This document shows positions 26,595 to 35,733 of a stretch of 64,000 nucleotides of DNA, in pieces. The notes under the pieces are model-generated. The model searched no databases and was not told where the DNA came from. It saw only the letters and a program-made list of their open reading frames with translations. How positions within the stretch are numbered: position 1 is the stretch's first letter; every line of letters starts with the position of its first letter. The stretch comes from Phycisphaerales bacterium UBA2402 (GTDB lineage: Bacteria > Planctomycetota > Phycisphaerae > Phycisphaerales > UBA1924). The DNA lies in contig DDSA01000044.1 in the NCBI GenBank assembly GCA_002343715.1, positions 58,674 to 122,673 of the forward strand, given 5' to 3'. Position numbers and translations under genes: made by a program.

Positions 26595-29510
26595 TCAGGC
26601 CAGCACCAGGTTCACCATTTTGCCGGGAACGACGATCACCTTTTTCAGTGTCTTTCCTTCGATCAACTCCCTCACCTTCGGGTCGGCCATCGCCGCGGCC
26701 TCCAGTGCGGCCGCATCCAGACCCGGGGACACGCGGATTCTGTGCTTCGGGCGACCCGCGATGGAGACCGGGATTTCAATCTCATCATCCGCTGCGAGGG
26801 CCGGATCACCGATCGGGTACGGCTCGAATGCGAGAGACGATGACGAACCGCCGATGACCCTCCGGAAGAGTTCTTCACTGATGTGCGGCGCGAGGGGTGC
26901 GAGCATCAGGATCAGCGCGCGAGCGGCCTCAAGGGGCACCGAGGGGAGTGATCCCAGGTGGTTGTTGAACTCGATGAGTTTGCTGACGACCGTGTTGTAG
27001 CCGAGCGACTCCATGTCGCGCCGCACGCCCAGAATTGTTTTGTGCAGGACGCGGCTCGTCTCGCGCGACGACGCGATATCCGACACGCGCGATGCGCCCG
27101 TCTGCTCATCGATCAGATTCCGCCATACACGTTGCAGGAATCTGAACGACCCAGTGATGTCCCGCGTGTTCCAGGGTTTGCTCGCTTCCAGCGGGCCCAT
27201 CGACATCTCGTACAGCCGGAGTGTGTCGCACCCGTAAGACGACGCGATCTCATCGGGTGAAACCGCGTTCTTGAGACTCTTGCCCATCTTGCCGTATTCA
27301 CGGGTGACCGGCCGCCCGTTGTATGAATACGGGCCGGGGTGATCCTGATTCTCCACAGCCCTCGTGCCGTCGGGCAGCAGCACTTCAGATGCTTCGACGT
27401 ACGCCCCACGCGCATCGGTGAAGGCGTACCCCTGGATGTACCCCTGGTTGAACAAACGCTGGAACGGCTCGATCGTCGAGACGTGCCCCAGGTCGTACAG
27501 GACTTTGTGCCAGAAGCGTGCGTAGAGCAGGTGCAAGACCGCGTGCTCGACACCGCCCACGTAGAGGTCCACGCCGCGGCCGTCGCCCGTGGTCGCACCC
27601 GGAGCCCGCCCGGCCATCCAATACCGCTCCGCATCGGTACCGCACAGCGCACTGTCGTTCTCGGGGTCGAGGTAGCGCAGGTAATACCAGCAACTCCCCG
27701 CCCAGTTGGGCATGGTGTTGGTCTCTCGAGTGAAGCGTCGAGGCCCGTCGCCGAGGTCGAGTTCGATGTTCACCCAGTCGGAGGCCCGGGCCAGGGGCGT
27801 GCGCACTGGCGCGGCGGGGTCCTCGCTGCTTTCCGGACGGAAATCCTTGAGTTCCGGGAGCAACACCGGGAGCATCGACTCGGGGAGATCGTGGGCCACT
27901 CCAGCCTCGTCAAAGACGATCGGGAACGGCTCCCCCCAATACCGTTGACGGGAGAAGAGCCAATCGCGGAGTTTGTACGTGGTGCGTGCTCTGCCCGCAC
28001 CCGCTGACTCCAAGGCCGCGATGATGTGCCGCTTGGCCTCGGGCGTCGCCAGCCCGTTGATCGTGTACGGAGATTCTCCGACCGGCGGAGAGTTGCACGC
28101 GATGCCCTCCTCCGCGAAGCACCCATCAGGAGCCTCGCCGCCGCTCGGTTGGACAACCTTCTCGACGGGGAGATCAAAGGCGGCGGCGAACTCGTGATCC
28201 CGATCGTCATGACCCGGGACCGCCATGATCGCGCCCGTGCCGTACCCCATCAGCACGTAATCGGCGATGAAGACGGGGATGCGATGACCGTTGACGGGGT
28301 TGACCGCGTACGACCCTGTAAAGCAGCCCGTTTTGTCTTTCGCTTCGCGGCGCTGATCGTCGGTGCGGCTCTTCGCGTAGGCTCGATACGTTGCCACGGC
28401 TTCGGCGGGAGTCATTCGATCCTGATAACCCGGAAAGACACCGGCCCTGAATCCCGCCGGAGGCTCTGATCCGATGAGCGAATCCACCAGCGGGTGTTCA
28501 GGGCTGAGCACCATGTACGTCGCGCCGAACAACGTATCGGGCCGGGTGGTGAAGACCGTGATGGTCAGCGCCCCCGACCGGGTACCCGGGGGGGGGTGTA
28601 CTGAAAACTCGACATCGGCGCCCTCGCTGCGCCCGATCCAGTTGCGCTGAAGGAGCTTGATGGGCTCGGGCCAGTCGAGCGTCGAAAGGTCCGCGGCCAG
28701 CCGATCCGAGTACGCGGTGATCCGCATCATCCATTGCTTCAGCGGCCGTTTGTACACCGGGAAGTTGCCGCGTTCGCTGCGACCTTCCGCCGTCACTTCC
28801 TCGTTCGCCAGCACCGTACCCAGCATGGGGCACCAGTTGACCGGCACTTCGGCGAGGTACGCGAGCCGGCGGGAATCGACCTCCTCCCTCCGTTCCGCAT
28901 CGGTCAACTCGTCCCAGGCCCGGCCCGAGCGCGTTCCGATGGACCCTGTCTGGAGCGCGGCACGCAGCTCGGAGATCGGCCGGGCCTTCCCGACGCTTGC
29001 ATCGTACCAACTGTTGTAGATCTGGAGGAAAATCCACTGCGTCCACTTGTAGAACGCGGGATCGGTCGTCGCCACGCCGCGCCTGGGATCGTGCCCGAGA
29101 CCCAACCGTCTCAACTGCGACTTCATCGTCGCGATGTTGTTGTACGTTGTGGTGCGGGGATGCTGGTTGGTCTGCACCGCGTACTGCTCCGCGGGCAGGC
29201 CAAAGGCGTCGAACCCCATCGCGTGCAGCACGTTGTGCCCGGTCATCCTGAGGTAGCGGGCGCAGATGTCGGTGGCGATGTACCCCAGCGGGTGCCCCAC
29301 GTGCAGCCCAACGCCGCTGGGGTAGGGAAACATGTCCAGGATGTACTTCTTGGGGCGCGTCCCATCGAAGCCCTGCTCGCCGGGGTTGGGCACGCGGAAC
29401 GTGCCGAAGGTCTCCCACCGTTCCTGCCACTCCCGCTCAATCAGACCGGCGAGCGCGGCGGTATAACGGTGAGGGTGCTCGGTCGGAGAACTGGATGGAG
29501 TGTCAGTCAT
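26595..29510 (-). CDS. leuS: leucyl-tRNA synthetase
   Basis: The 971-residue class I synthetase attaches leucine to tRNA-Leu. The HIGH motif is in PSGVGLHVGHPLGYIA, the CP1 editing domain occupies the centre (TTRPDTLFGATYMVLSPEH), and the KMSKS loop reads GKMGKSLKNAVSPDEI. It is longer than the roughly 860 residues of the E. coli enzyme. Much of the difference is an insertion before AYLAEVPVNWCP (RAALQTGSIGTRSGRAWDEL and following). The ATG at 29510 begins MTDTPSSSPT, chosen over an upstream frame extension. No second aminoacyl synthetase is nearby. Confidence 0.96.
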   Translation of the reverse strand: MTDTPSSSPTEHPHRYTAALAGLIEREWQERWETFGTFRVPNPGEQGFDGTRPKKYILDMFPYPSGVGLHVGHPLGYIATDICARYLRMTGHNVLHAMGFDAFGLPAEQYAVQTNQHPRTTTYNNIATMKSQLRRLGLGHDPRRGVATTDPAFYKWTQWIFLQIYNSWYDASVGKARPISELRAALQTGSIGTRSGRAWDELTDAERREEVDSRRLAYLAEVPVNWCPMLGTVLANEEVTAEGRSERGNFPVYKRPLKQWMMRITAYSDRLAADLSTLDWPEPIKLLQRNWIGRSEGADVEFSVHPPPGTRSGALTITVFTTRPDTLFGATYMVLSPEHPLVDSLIGSEPPAGFRAGVFPGYQDRMTPAEAVATYRAYAKSRTDDQRREAKDKTGCFTGSYAVNPVNGHRIPVFIADYVLMGYGTGAIMAVPGHDDRDHEFAAAFDLPVEKVVQPSGGEAPDGCFAEEGIACNSPPVGESPYTINGLATPEAKRHIIAALESAGAGRARTTYKLRDWLFSRQRYWGEPFPIVFDEAGVAHDLPESMLPVLLPELKDFRPESSEDPAAPVRTPLARASDWVNIELDLGDGPRRFTRETNTMPNWAGSCWYYLRYLDPENDSALCGTDAERYWMAGRAPGATTGDGRGVDLYVGGVEHAVLHLLYARFWHKVLYDLGHVSTIEPFQRLFNQGYIQGYAFTDARGAYVEASEVLLPDGTRAVENQDHPGPYSYNGRPVTREYGKMGKSLKNAVSPDEIASSYGCDTLRLYEMSMGPLEASKPWNTRDITGSFRFLQRVWRNLIDEQTGASRVSDIASSRETSRVLHKTILGVRRDMESLGYNTVVSKLIEFNNHLGSLPSVPLEAARALILMLAPLAPHISEELFRRVIGGSSSSLAFEPYPIGDPALAADDEIEIPVSIAGRPKHRIRVSPGLDAAALEAAAMADPKVRELIEGKTLKKVIVVPGKMVNLVLA

Positions 29511-29717
29511 GTGAATGTCGGGTATGGATGTCTCTCCCGACCGTTCCGGGGGGCGGCGCGACCACGCGCGGGCACCGGCCTTCGGACAACGATCGTGCCG
29601 CTCATCGTACCGAGCCAATCAGGGGATGCTCGACCGCGAACTTGCTCAGCCCAGCGGCCCGGCGCGAAGAGATCGTTCATAACACCCGAAAAAGAGACAC
29701 GCCACGACGCCGCCGCT

Positions 29718-29764
29718 TATACTTCGCCCCCCAACTTCGGCGGGGTGGCCCGGCGCGCCGGGCC
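29718..29764 (+). promoter_or_regulatory. -10 box and perfect palindrome upstream of ugd
   Basis: A TATACT box (29718-29723) with a weak GAGACA 18 bases upstream could start transcription near 29730. The leader then contains the perfect 18-base palindrome GGCCCGGCGCGCCGGGCC (29747-29764), 37 bases before the ugd ATG. It may be an operator or a strong RNA hairpin that limits translation. The 291-base gap to leuS holds no gene I can support. Confidence 0.4.
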
Positions 29765-29801
29765 GGCGCGGCAGAGTGACTTTGTTCCGGGAGCGATAAC
29801 G

Positions 29802-31166
29802 ATGCGATTGACGATGGTTGGCACGGGGTACGTGGGGCTGGTGACGGGGGTCTGTTTCTCCAACACCGGCAACGACGTCGTCTGCCTCGATGTCGATCCA
29901 CGGAAGATCGAGAAACTCAAGCGCGGCGAGTGCCCCATCTACGAACCAGGACTCACCGACCTCATGGAGCGCAACAACGCCGCCGGGAGGCTCACCTACA
30001 CGCTCGACAAGAACGCGGCGTACCGGGACGCCGAGATGATCTTCATCTGCGTAGGCACCCCCAGCGATGAACGCGGCCACAGCGACCTCAAATACGTCTG
30101 GCAGGCCGCGGAGGACATCGGCAAGGTCATCAAGGAACTGGGCCCCAACCAGAAGCCCAAGGTCATCGTGGTGAAAAGCACCGTGCCGGTGGGCACGACC
30201 TTCGAGGTCAAGAAACGGATCAAGGCGGTCGTGGGAGACATCCCATTCAGCGTCGCCGACAACCCCGAGTTTTTGAAAGAAGGCGACGCCATCAACGACT
30301 TCAACAAGCCCGACCGGGTCGTCGCTGGCGTCGAGGACGAACGCACGGCGGACATGTTCCGCCAGTTGTACGACCCCTTTGTCCGCAACGGGCACCCGAT
30401 CTTCATCATGGACGTGCTCAGCGCCGAGATGGTCAAGTACGCGAGCAACAACTTCCTCGCGACGAAAATCTCGTTCATCAACGAGATGGCCAACCTCTGC
30501 GAGGCCTACGGCGCCGACATCCAGAAAGTCCGAGAGGGGATGTGCTCCGACAAACGCATCGGCAACCAGTTCCTCTACCCCGGCCTGGGCTACGGCGGAA
30601 GTTGCTTCCCCAAGGACACGCTCGCCTGCATCATGATGGGCGACAAGGCCGGCATGGAAGCGACGCTGAGCAAGAGCGTGCACGCCGTCAACCAGAAGCA
30701 GCGCGACCGTTTCTTCGACAAGATCGTCAACCACTTCGGCGGCAAGACCGGGATCGGCGGCGGGCCGGCGGGGCTTCAGGGAAAGAAACTCGCCTTCTGG
30801 GGCATCGCCTTCAAGCCGCGCACCGACGACATCCGCGAGGCCCCCGCGTTGACGCTGATCCGCAAGGCCGCCGGGTTCGGGGCCACCTGCAGCGGCTTCG
30901 ACCCCGTGGCCGCAGAGAACGCCCGCCAGGAACTCGGCCCCGCCGCGACCATTACCAGCGACATGTACGAGGCCGTCAAGGGGGCCGACGCCCTGGTCAT
31001 TTGCACGGACTGGGATGAGTTCAAAAGCCCGGATTTCAACAAACTCGGGTCACTGATGAAGGCCAAGGTCATCTTCGATGGACGGAACCTCTACCGCCTG
31101 TCAACGATGCGCGAACTGGGGTTCACCTATTACAGCGTGGGCCGGGCACCCGTGAAGACCGGGTGA
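29802..31166 (+). CDS. ugd: UDP-glucose 6-dehydrogenase
   Basis: The 454-residue enzyme oxidises UDP-glucose to UDP-glucuronate in two NAD-dependent steps, feeding surface polysaccharide synthesis. The N-terminal domain begins MRLTMVGTGYVGLVTGVCFS. The catalytic cysteine is at 268 in GYGGSCFPKD, with lysine ligands in the central helix (NNFLATKISFINEMANLCEA). The C-terminal UDP-binding domain has AFKPRTDDIREAPAL. It starts at the ATG at 29802; a much longer open frame upstream is antisense to leuS and is not part of it. Confidence 0.93.
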   Translation: MRLTMVGTGYVGLVTGVCFSNTGNDVVCLDVDPRKIEKLKRGECPIYEPGLTDLMERNNAAGRLTYTLDKNAAYRDAEMIFICVGTPSDERGHSDLKYVWQAAEDIGKVIKELGPNQKPKVIVVKSTVPVGTTFEVKKRIKAVVGDIPFSVADNPEFLKEGDAINDFNKPDRVVAGVEDERTADMFRQLYDPFVRNGHPIFIMDVLSAEMVKYASNNFLATKISFINEMANLCEAYGADIQKVREGMCSDKRIGNQFLYPGLGYGGSCFPKDTLACIMMGDKAGMEATLSKSVHAVNQKQRDRFFDKIVNHFGGKTGIGGGPAGLQGKKLAFWGIAFKPRTDDIREAPALTLIRKAAGFGATCSGFDPVAAENARQELGPAATITSDMYEAVKGADALVICTDWDEFKSPDFNKLGSLMKAKVIFDGRNLYRLSTMRELGFTYYSVGRAPVKTG

Positions 31167-31209
31167 GAGCGCCTCCACCGGAGGGTGAGGGGAGTCCGTA
31201 TCCTCCTTC

Positions 31210-31770
31210 ATGCCGATCCCGATCTTCCTCAGTTTTCCTCAGCCGCACCGGCAGAGCCAGACGAGATTCATCGAACGAATATCAGCATATCTGCGCGAGC
31301 GAGGTCTGGAACCACGGACCCTGGGCGTCACGGAGTACGACGTGGATGCCCCCCTGCGGGCCATACGCCGCCTCCTGCTCGAGTCGAACGGTCTGATCAC
31401 CATCGCGTTCCGCAGGTTGCACATCGCCCAGGGGACCTACCGAAAAGACGCCGATGAAGCCGCGGCCATCGGGAAAGTGGCTCCGATCGCCGACCGCTGG
31501 CTCACCAGCCCTTTCTGCCAGATTGAACCCGCGATGGCTTATCAACTCGGCCTTCCCGTGCTCATTCTTCGAGAAGAGGGGGTGCAGGACGAAGGAGTGC
31601 TGGAGAAGGGCGTCATGGGCATCAACATGCCGGTCTTTTCTCTGGACGACCCGACCAGGGATTATCTCGTGACACCCGAATGCCGCGCTCTTCTGCGAAG
31701 GTGGGAAGGGATGGTCGGAGAGGTCGTCATCGCACGCGGCACCCCTCCACGCTTGTACTCCTCGGGCTGA
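31210..31770 (+). CDS. TIR-like / deoxyribosyltransferase-like fold protein
   Basis: The 186-residue protein opens with a strand and helix, PIFLSFPQPHRQSQTRFIER, then the helical RRLLLESNGLITIAF and a conserved block FCQIEPAMAYQLGLPVLILR. It resembles a family of uncharacterised bacterial proteins with a TIR or nucleoside-deoxyribosyltransferase-like Rossmann fold. Glu106 in QIEPAMAY is a candidate nucleotide-cleaving residue, by analogy with the catalytic Glu of NAD-cleaving TIR domains. No signal peptide or membrane helix is visible. It is followed 55 bases downstream by a DNA methyltransferase. A role in NAD depletion or defence is inference. Confidence 0.5.
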   Translation: MPIPIFLSFPQPHRQSQTRFIERISAYLRERGLEPRTLGVTEYDVDAPLRAIRRLLLESNGLITIAFRRLHIAQGTYRKDADEAAAIGKVAPIADRWLTSPFCQIEPAMAYQLGLPVLILREEGVQDEGVLEKGVMGINMPVFSLDDPTRDYLVTPECRALLRRWEGMVGEVVIARGTPPRLYSSG

Positions 31771-31825
31771 CATGCATTGTCGTGGTCTGAACTCACGATC
31801 TGAGGTGCGACACAACCCCTGAGAA

Positions 31826-32683
31826 ATGAACGCCGCCGATCAGACACAACAGTTCTCCACCCGCACCCAGAACGTTGCGGCACCGGTCCCGCGCTGCGGG
31901 CCGGTATCGGTCGCCGTATCGGACTGGCTCGACGGTTCCCAAAGGCTCCAGGTTCGCACCATCGACCTGCTGTATGTCGATCCGCCTTTCAACTCGGGAT
32001 GCAGAAAACGATCGCCGCCCGGCGCTGCGATCCTCGGTCGAGAACAGTTCGCCGGGTACGAAGATACCTGGCCTTCCACGGCGGCGTATGTTGAGTGGCT
32101 CCGCGCTCGTCTGAACTCGACACTCCCGGCACTTCGCCCCTCGGCTTGTCTTCTTCTGCACGTCGACTACCGGACGAGTCATCATGTCCGCCTGCTGCTC
32201 GACGATCTCCTCGGACCGGATCGATTCGTCAATCACCTGATCTGGAGTTACGGACTCGGCGGCTCATCACCCCGGGCCTTTGCCCGAAAGCACGACGACA
32301 TTTTATTCTACTGCATCGATCCGTCCCGGTACTACTTTGATCCACCACGCATTCCCGCTACCAGCAATCGCCTGAAGGGCCAGACTAAAAAAGCCACGGA
32401 CGTGATCGACATTCCCAGTCTCAATAACATGGCCGCCGAGCGAACCGGCTATCCCACTCAAAAACCACTCGCGCTGCTCGAACTCTTGATCGGGGCTTGC
32501 TGTCCCCCCGATGGAACCGTTCTCGATCCTTGTTGCGGCAGCGGGACAACTCTGGTCGCGGCGGTACGGCTCGGCCGGTGCGCGGTCGGCTTTGACATCA
32601 ATCCTGATGCTGTCCGCGTCACGCAGACTCGTCTCGATGAATGCAACTTGGATAGATCAATCTCAAGTTTGGCATGCAGGTGA
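31826..32683 (+). CDS. site-specific DNA methyltransferase (N4/N6 type)
   Basis: The 285-residue protein belongs to the beta group of DNA amino-methyltransferases: catalytic motif IV (DLLYVDPPFNSG, residues 48-58) precedes the SAM-binding motif I (VLDPCCGSGTTLVAA, near residue 234). TGYPTQKP sits in between, as in N6/N4 enzymes. It should methylate adenine or cytosine in a short recognition sequence, which cannot be read. No restriction endonuclease is adjacent. The gene lies just downstream of the TIR-like gene, suggesting an orphan or defence-associated enzyme. An AT-rich 208-base gap follows. Confidence 0.8.
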   Translation: MNAADQTQQFSTRTQNVAAPVPRCGPVSVAVSDWLDGSQRLQVRTIDLLYVDPPFNSGCRKRSPPGAAILGREQFAGYEDTWPSTAAYVEWLRARLNSTLPALRPSACLLLHVDYRTSHHVRLLLDDLLGPDRFVNHLIWSYGLGGSSPRAFARKHDDILFYCIDPSRYYFDPPRIPATSNRLKGQTKKATDVIDIPSLNNMAAERTGYPTQKPLALLELLIGACCPPDGTVLDPCCGSGTTLVAAVRLGRCAVGFDINPDAVRVTQTRLDECNLDRSISSLACR

Positions 32684-32891
32684 CAAGTAGAGTGTCTCTA
32701 TAACACACCCGGAATGCGCCGCAGTTTTGTTAGTATTATTGTAGGTTTTCATGGATGACCTGAAGTTTTGAAAAAAAACTATTCGGAAATGTCGAATTGA
32801 TGGACGTACTTTGGTAGAAATCGCGCTTCTATTTACAGGAAGGACTCTGTATCCTAAACGAACGCACTGCCATCCACGGGAGGACACTCCA

Positions 32892-33302
32892 ATGACACTT
32901 CGCACCATCACCATCGGTCTCACCATCGCCGCCTGCGGCTCAGCCATGGGGCAGGACTTTTCGATCTCTTGGTTCACGATCGACGGCGGCGGCGGCACCA
33001 GCACCGGTGGCGACTTTTCCCTCTCGGGCACCATCGGCCAGCACGATGCCGGCGGCCCGATGACGGGTGGGGATTTCACTCTGACCGGCGGCTTCTGGGC
33101 CGGCACCGGGTCCGGCGGGGGTGGTTGCGACCCTTGCCCCGCGGATTACAACCTTGACGGCGGCATCGACGGCGCTGATGTTGAAGCCTTCTTCTCGGAC
33201 TGGGAGGGCGGCACAGGCTGCGGTGACACCAATCAGGACGGCGGCATCGATGGCGCCGATGTTGAGTTCTTCTTCAACGCCTGGGAAAACGGCGGCTGCT
33301 GA
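32892..33302 (+). CDS. small secreted protein with dockerin-like repeats
   Basis: The 136-residue protein has a signal peptide (TLRTITIGLTIAACGSAMGQ) and a short N-terminal domain, SWFTIDGGGGTSTGGDFSLS followed by GTIGQHDAGG and FTLTGGFW, which recurs in the protein at 62782-63183. The C terminus has two calcium-loop repeats, DYNLDGGIDGADVEAFF and DTNQDGGIDGADVEFFF, with Cys residues around them. The repeats are dockerin-like, so the protein may dock to a cohesin partner at the cell surface, but no partner is in the window. The gene has its own short AT-rich leader. Confidence 0.8.
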   Translation: MTLRTITIGLTIAACGSAMGQDFSISWFTIDGGGGTSTGGDFSLSGTIGQHDAGGPMTGGDFTLTGGFWAGTGSGGGGCDPCPADYNLDGGIDGADVEAFFSDWEGGTGCGDTNQDGGIDGADVEFFFNAWENGGC

Positions 33303-33344
33303 TTCCTCGGCCGACAAGACTGCATATTCACGCACACACACCGG

Positions 33345-33377
33345 AAGGCCGTGCCACCAGGCGCGGCCTTCTAGTTT
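33345..33377 (+). terminator. probable terminator
   Basis: Seven-base arms AAGGCCG (33345-33351) and CGGCCTT (33364-33370), with further pairing in the loop, then CTAGTTTT. It lies 43 bases after the small dockerin-like gene and just before the convergent MATE gene. The T-run is short. Confidence 0.6.
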
Positions 33378-33388
33378 TATCGCATGGG

Positions 33389-34789
33389 TCAATGAACCAC
33401 CGACATACCCCGCCACTTGCCGCCGAGGAATCGGATCAGCATGGCGAGTGCAAAGAGAATGATGTAACTCGCCGAGGCGATCCACGGACCGACGGCCCCA
33501 AGGCCGGGCGCGAACTCACGCAGGAGCAGCCCCCCTCCGACGATGATGCTCCAGGAAAGCACGATCGTCACCACGCCGGGCCAGAGCGTGTCGCCGGCGC
33601 CGCGCAAAGCCCCGGAGAGTACCATCGCCATCGCATCGAACAACTGGAAGGCGGCGCAGGCGATCAGAAACGCGCTCCCTAGTTCCATCACCCGCGATCT
33701 CGCCGCGGTTTCGGTGTCCACCGGCATGAAGAGGTCCGTCATCGGCCCTCGGAAAATGATGAACAGCGCCCCACAGATACCCATGTACGCCATCCCGAGC
33801 GCCAGACCCACATAGGCCCGGCGAGCCGCGAGGTCGGGTCGTTTCTGCCCCATGCACCGGCCCACCGTGGAACTCACCGCGATCGAGAGACCGACCGCGG
33901 GCATGAACGACAGGCTCATCCATTGGTGAGCGATGAACCCCGCGGTGCTGGCTTCCGCTCCAAAACTCCCCACGAGGTAGAGCATGAAGAAGCCCCAGCA
34001 GATCATCTCGTTCCCGAACATCGCCCCCGCGGGCGTGCCGAGCACTACGATCTCCCGTAGGTGAGTCCGGCTCGGCCGCCACGCGGCCCTCGTGCGGTAC
34101 TGTGCGTTCATCCCCGGGCCGATGAAGACCAACATCGGGATCAACGCTTCCACCCCGGCCCCGATCACCGTGGCGATCGCCGCGCCCCGCAGTTCGAGGC
34201 GTGGAAATCCCCACTCACCAAAGATCAGCAGGTAGTTCAGCACGAGGTTGGTGCAGTTGCCCACGATCGCCGCCACGAGCACGATATTGGGGCGGTGGAG
34301 GCCGTAGAAGAACTGCCCGAATCCGCGCGCCGCCATGCTGGTGATCGAGCCGTACACCATGATCTGCCCGTAGTCGCAGGCCATTCGGACACGCTCCGGC
34401 TCGTAGCCCATGGCGTGGAAGATCTCCGGCAAGAACCAGCCGTACACCAGCATGCCCGTCCACGCGACGACAGACAACCACAGCGCGTTCCAGGCGTAGG
34501 CGGGCGCGCGGTCGGCTTTCCCAGCACCGAGGTTCTGCGAGGCGAACGTGTTCACGATCGCCAACGCCCCCCAGAAGAACGAAATTGGAATCCACGCCGC
34601 CATGCCGCCGCTGCCCTGCGCCCCCACATAGATCGGGTCGGGCCCGATGCGGCTGACCATCATCTTGTCGATGAAGGTCATCAGCGTGTACGACACCATC
34701 GCGGCCACCGATGGGCCGGCGATCCGTAGAATCTCGGCGAGCGCGGACGAATCCGGCCCGGGCTTGGAAGACGTGTCGTGGTCCGTCAT
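33389..34789 (-). CDS. MATE family efflux transporter
   Basis: The 466-residue protein has about 12 hydrophobic helices in two pseudo-symmetric halves. MATE features include SYTLMTFIDKMMVSRIGPDP in the first helix pair and the beginnings of the second half at VVLGTPAGAMFGNEMICWGF. These transporters use a proton or sodium gradient to export organic cations or other small molecules. The substrate is not inferable. No regulator is adjacent. The start at ATG 34789 is 128 bases downstream of the FHA gene's stop. Confidence 0.87.
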   Translation of the reverse strand: MTDHDTSSKPGPDSSALAEILRIAGPSVAAMVSYTLMTFIDKMMVSRIGPDPIYVGAQGSGGMAAWIPISFFWGALAIVNTFASQNLGAGKADRAPAYAWNALWLSVVAWTGMLVYGWFLPEIFHAMGYEPERVRMACDYGQIMVYGSITSMAARGFGQFFYGLHRPNIVLVAAIVGNCTNLVLNYLLIFGEWGFPRLELRGAAIATVIGAGVEALIPMLVFIGPGMNAQYRTRAAWRPSRTHLREIVVLGTPAGAMFGNEMICWGFFMLYLVGSFGAEASTAGFIAHQWMSLSFMPAVGLSIAVSSTVGRCMGQKRPDLAARRAYVGLALGMAYMGICGALFIIFRGPMTDLFMPVDTETAARSRVMELGSAFLIACAAFQLFDAMAMVLSGALRGAGDTLWPGVVTIVLSWSIIVGGGLLLREFAPGLGAVGPWIASASYIILFALAMLIRFLGGKWRGMSVVH

Positions 34790-34917
34790 GAGTGATTGGA
34801 ATGAGCGCGGTGGCGCCCGAAGTGTCGAAAGAATCAGTCGCGACTCAGCCCTGGGCGTGAAGAAGATTCACGCGATCGCGCGGGTAGGTTTGGTTCAGAT
34901 ACTCGGGATGATCACTT

Positions 34918-35451
34918 CTAGAGTTTCGGCTGCTTCTTGATCTCCTCGTCATCGTCGAGGAAGTCGAAGTCCGTCACGCTGCTGTCGTCCGGGTCCCCCG
35001 AGAGCGGCGATTCCGCCTTCGGCGTGGCGGTTCGCTGCGGAGGAGCCGAGGGCTGCGGCTGTGAGACCGTCACGGAACTCGGTCTGCTGGTCGCCGCCGC
35101 GTCGGTTGTGGGAACAAGGCCGTCCTCCAGGGCATCTTCCGAATCAATGAACTCGGGCTTGCCGTTGATGCGGACGGCGAAGACCAACCCCCCGATCGAG
35201 ACCAGATCGCCCGGGTGGACCGGGGCCTGCTGAACACGCTCTTTGTTGATGAACGTGCCGTTGCTCGATCCCAGGTCCCTCACCGCGACTCCGTCATCAC
35301 TCACAGAAACCTCGCAGTGATGCCGCGAAACATTCGCGCTCGGGATGCGCAGAGCGCAGTCTGTTTGCCGGCCGATCACCTGCACCGCCTTCTTCAGCGG
35401 GATTTCACGCTGTTTGCCGTCGGTTTGAATCAGCACGAGCGAGGCGTTCAT
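34918..35451 (-). CDS. FHA domain protein
   Basis: The 177-residue protein has one forkhead-associated domain (residues about 5-95) with the usual IGRQTDCALRI, VSRHHCEV, DLGSSNGTFINKERV and the closing strand. The arginine in IGR, the SRHH and the SNGT motif bind phosphothreonine. The C-terminal half is acidic and low-complexity (VTVSQPQPSAPPQRTATPKA, FLDDDEEIKKQ) and probably disordered. FHA proteins often connect to Ser/Thr kinases; a kinase gene is 5 kb away on the same strand, but a link is inference. Confidence 0.9.
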   Translation of the reverse strand: MNASLVLIQTDGKQREIPLKKAVQVIGRQTDCALRIPSANVSRHHCEVSVSDDGVAVRDLGSSNGTFINKERVQQAPVHPGDLVSIGGLVFAVRINGKPEFIDSEDALEDGLVPTTDAAATSRPSSVTVSQPQPSAPPQRTATPKAESPLSGDPDDSSVTDFDFLDDDEEIKKQPKL

Positions 35452-35733
35452 TCGATCGTCCTTTCACCTATCCACACACAGCCGCTCCGCATCCCGCCGC
35501 GGAACCGGCCTCACAGATCCTACCCCACGCCTCCTAGGAATCCCGATCCGATCAGAATCCACACCCTGAAGTATACCTACCTCGGGAGTACAACCCCATT
35601 CCGGCTTTTCAGCCGAAGCCACCCCAGAGCGGCATGGCCGCCCCGGAACGTTTGCCGGTGGAACACGTTGCCCGTGTGAGTCATCGACCAGAAATCGCAC
35701 CCCGGGACATCGAGAGATCTTCTCAGAAGGTCG

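Noticed and set aside
28734-29801. Upstream extension of the ugd frame
   Set aside because: The open frame is antisense to leuS. The conserved N terminus of UDP-glucose dehydrogenase starts at 29802.
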